From Rhynchopus sp. YZ270_cl-10 (lineage: Eukaryota > Euglenozoa > Diplonemea > Diplonemida > Diplonemidae), in the NCBI GenBank assembly GCA_964035575.1, contig OZ037889.1, positions 806,001 through 870,000 on the forward strand: 64,000 nucleotides of DNA, given 5' to 3'. The translations under genes were made by a program, and so were the position numbers. The notes beneath the pieces were generated by a model. It was given only the letters and a program-made list of their open reading frames with translations, was not told the DNA's origin and did no database searches. Each line of letters starts with the position of its first letter. The stretch's first letter is position 1. Positions 61,981-64,000 of the stretch are shown here, piece by piece.

Positions 61981-62343
61981 AACAAAAAAAAAGGGGGGGA
62001 GCTCAAGCTTTGTAACGATGGATACAGAACGTCACACAATAGTGTCAAAATACATCTGTTGAAACAAAACACAACAAAAAAAAACACACATCAACAACCC
62101 AGTTCAAGACAAACCAAACATTTTTTTTTAATAAAACCCCGCGATCGATACAGTAAAAAGGGTGAGGGGGGGAGGGAGGGTGGGAGGAGAAATGAAGCTG
62201 AAAGTGCAAACAACGACACAACGGACGTTAACACTGAAACCCCGCTGGACGGGGATGAGGGCACTTCATTGTGTCTCCAATGAGGGAGGGGGAGGGGGCT
62301 GGCAGTTTCTTTTTTTGTTTGAAAAAAGAAAGGAAAAAAAAAA

Positions 62344-62397
62344 AAAGTTTGTGGGATGAATCTAAGCATCTCGTGCTTACTGTAGTCTCCTTTTTGT
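62344..62397 (+). repeat. Hairpin repeat B1
   Basis: AAGTTTGTGGGATGAATCTA, AGCATCTCGTGCTTACTGTA, GTCTCCTTTTTG; stem TAAGCA/GTGCTTA. Confidence 0.6.
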
Positions 62398-62889
62398 AAG
62401 GTTTTTCCAACCCAAGCCAACCCTTCCGAAATCGCACAGTTTTTTTTTCTTTTTTTCTCTTTTTTTTTGAAAACTTTTGTTCAGTCATAAATAAAGAACG
62501 TGGATTTCAAATTCAAACCCTTACTCGGTTTTTTTTGAAATTTCCTCAAAAAAATCCAAAAAAAGCCAAGCGGGGGGTGTACGACCCAGGGCTTACAAGC
62601 CGGCTTGTTTGAACAAAGTATGTGGGGGGGGGTCTCAAACCCCCCTTTATTTCCTCCTGCTTTTGTTGTATTAGTGTACCCACTAAAAGAATGTGCACTA
62701 TACTTTACTAATCCCATCTCAAAAAAAAAAAGGCTTTTTTTTGTGTCGGTGAACCCTCCTGAGGATGGCTGTTCACTAAACCTATGCACGGCCCGATATA
62801 TTTTCATTTACACGAGAGGGAAATACGTTGTTGAGGGGGGAAGGGGGGGGGATATATTTTTGGTTTTGTTTTGTTTCGTTGTGGGGAAA

Positions 62890-64000
62890 TCATTCTGTCG
62901 TTTCGAGGTTCTTACCACGGTAGTACGCGAACTTCTCGTTGTCCTGAAATAAGATGGAAATTTTCAACCAGGCCCTTAGGGTGGTACTTTTTGCTGGTCA
63001 GCGGACCAGCAACCCTAGGTATTGCTGGTCCGGGTCTAAAAAAAAAAAAATAACAATAGATTTTTTTTGAGATTTTTTTTTGAGAATCCCACCAGAACAG
63101 TCGGGTGTGTCACAGATGCAGAGACCCTGGGGGCTCAAGGGTACACCGTGGGAGACCAGAACGCGCCTCAATTGATCAAACGCCGAAGGAAAAGGAAGCA
63201 TGCAGCATGGCGAAATAAAAAAAGTAGCGTACCGTGCGCCTGCGGCGCAATCTTGCCAACCCACCTTCCTATGACATAGTTTGGCAGTTAAAATGTGCCA
63301 TTTAAGGGATTTTTTTTGAAATGTTGGGTACCGTGGCTTCGCCTGGAACCTTTGGGTGCCATGACCGCCGCTTCTTTTATAGATGTACTGAGGTTACTGA
63401 TAAGAAGGCTGACACCCACTACGGCTTGTGGTTCACCCTCCCCACCCGCCTTGCACGATTTTGTGCATCAGAGGGGAGAAAGCGCGTCACCTCCCTGGCA
63501 GGGAGTCTTTTTTTACCACTGTGTGCTTTTTCACCTGTTTTTTGCATTGACCAGCAAACCGGGTTTGGACCAGCAGTTGGCGGCTACCCCCCCGACCACC
63601 CTAAGGCCCTGTTTTCAACAAAAAAAAAAAAAAAAAAAAAAAAATTGAAATAATTATTGGCTGTGATGAATATTTGAGTGTGTGAATTCTCTATTTTTTG
63701 TGAATGTCTGCCAGAATCACAAACTCATACGGATTCACACTTTTGCTGTAGGTTCAGTCTAAAATGTTTAATCCATGTTCAGCATCCCTACCTATTTATG
63801 ACAGAAAATTTATGTAAAGATGCGCGACGCTCACGATAAGTCGCCTAAAAGTAGCAAAAAAAATTGTTTGGTTATAGACAACATAAAGTCGTCAGAAAAG
63901 TAGCAAAAAAGAGAGAGAAACGTTTATAAGATGAATACCTTGTATCTGTCCTTGAGGAAGTCCTCGACGGGGCCCATGACCTTCTCGAAATGGCGTCTGC
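62890..64000 (-). CDS. Unrecognised gene, 3' exons only (cut by right edge)
   Basis: Exon 64000-63939 reads RRHFEKVMGPVEDFLKDRYK and ends AAG|GTATTC (phase 0). The next exon starts at 62943 after CTTATTTCAG and reads DNEKFAYYRG. It either runs to a stop at 62890-62892 (ending KNLETTE) or is spliced again at CGTG|GTAAGA (62916). The joined sequence is charged and aromatic, clearly protein-like, but I recognise no family from so little. The 995-bp intron contains a hAT element (62969-63611) whose end lies 23 bp from the acceptor. The 5' part lies outside the window. Confidence 0.6.
62969..63611. mobile_element. hAT-like element, 643 bp, in an intron
   Basis: CAGGCCCTTAGGGTGG at the left and CCACCCTAAGGCCCTG at the right, with an exact 8-bp duplication TTTTCAAC (62961-62968 and 63612-63619). 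The core has GTAGCGTACCGTGCGCCTGC, GGCGC and ATGTACTGAGGTTACTGATA, shared with 4663-5065. No transposase. Confidence 0.88.

Larger units (their letters stand above)
59382..62889. other. Gap upstream of NAP1
   Basis: Holds a repeat A fragment (59466-59547), the foldback 59908-61897, repeat C (61923-61980) and a B1 hairpin (62344-62397). No gene seen. Confidence 0.6.

Overview
This window is nuclear DNA of an unidentified single-celled eukaryote. It has spliceosomal introns (mostly GTATG...AG), low-complexity intergenic DNA with long A/T and C/G runs, and dense families of short repeats and DNA transposons. No rRNA, tRNA, CRISPR array or prokaryotic operon was seen. All fifteen genes I can support lie on the minus strand. 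Such a one-way array is typical of Euglenozoa (kinetoplastids, diplonemids, euglenids) and dinoflagellates. The cis introns would fit a diplonemid-like lineage, but this is inference, because no spliced-leader sequence was identified.

Layout in window coordinates (genes are read right to left): an F-box/JmjC protein cut by the left edge (1-956); a repeat-rich stretch (957-9950) with foldback elements and a tyrosine-recombinase-like fragment; a TDY-type MAP kinase with a 2.3 kb intron (9957-13313); an RFC5/Rfc3-type clamp-loader subunit (15034-16278); a repeat stretch with a hAT element (16279-19206); a glutaredoxin-like SH3BGR-type protein with an acidic tail (19207-20878); an Ala-rich coiled-coil protein (21306-22658); an unknown membrane protein (23014-24282); a repeat stretch (24283-28561); a membrane RING-H2 protein (28562-33757) whose 4.45 kb intron holds a 4.1 kb inverted-repeat element that itself contains a hAT element; a piggyBac-like element (33863-35067); an RBBP4/Msi1-like WD40 protein (37356-38726); an 8.8 kb transposon-rich gap (38727-47558) with two apparently identical hAT copies; a large eIF4E-fold protein (47559-50021); a CNOT3-like NOT-box protein (51389-52892); a PPR-like helical protein (53251-54756); a small one-pass membrane protein (55134-55388); a methyltransferase-like protein (55643-56626); NAP1 (57923-59381); a 2 kb foldback element (59908-61897); and the 3' exons of an unrecognised gene cut by the right edge (62890-64000).

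The genes are ordinary housekeeping or regulatory genes: chromatin (NAP1, RBBP4-like, JmjC), replication (RFC), mRNA fate (CNOT3-like, eIF4E-like), signalling (MAPK) and ubiquitin (RING, F-box). They form no evident pathway cluster. The accessory DNA is the distinctive part. It holds at least six or seven hAT-like elements of 620-670 bp, a composite foldback family, four families of dispersed short repeats (called A to D here), and a hairpin family whose stems change while the loop CTCTCGT is kept. Exon structures were joined by eye from splice signals and protein similarity, so splice sites are predictions.
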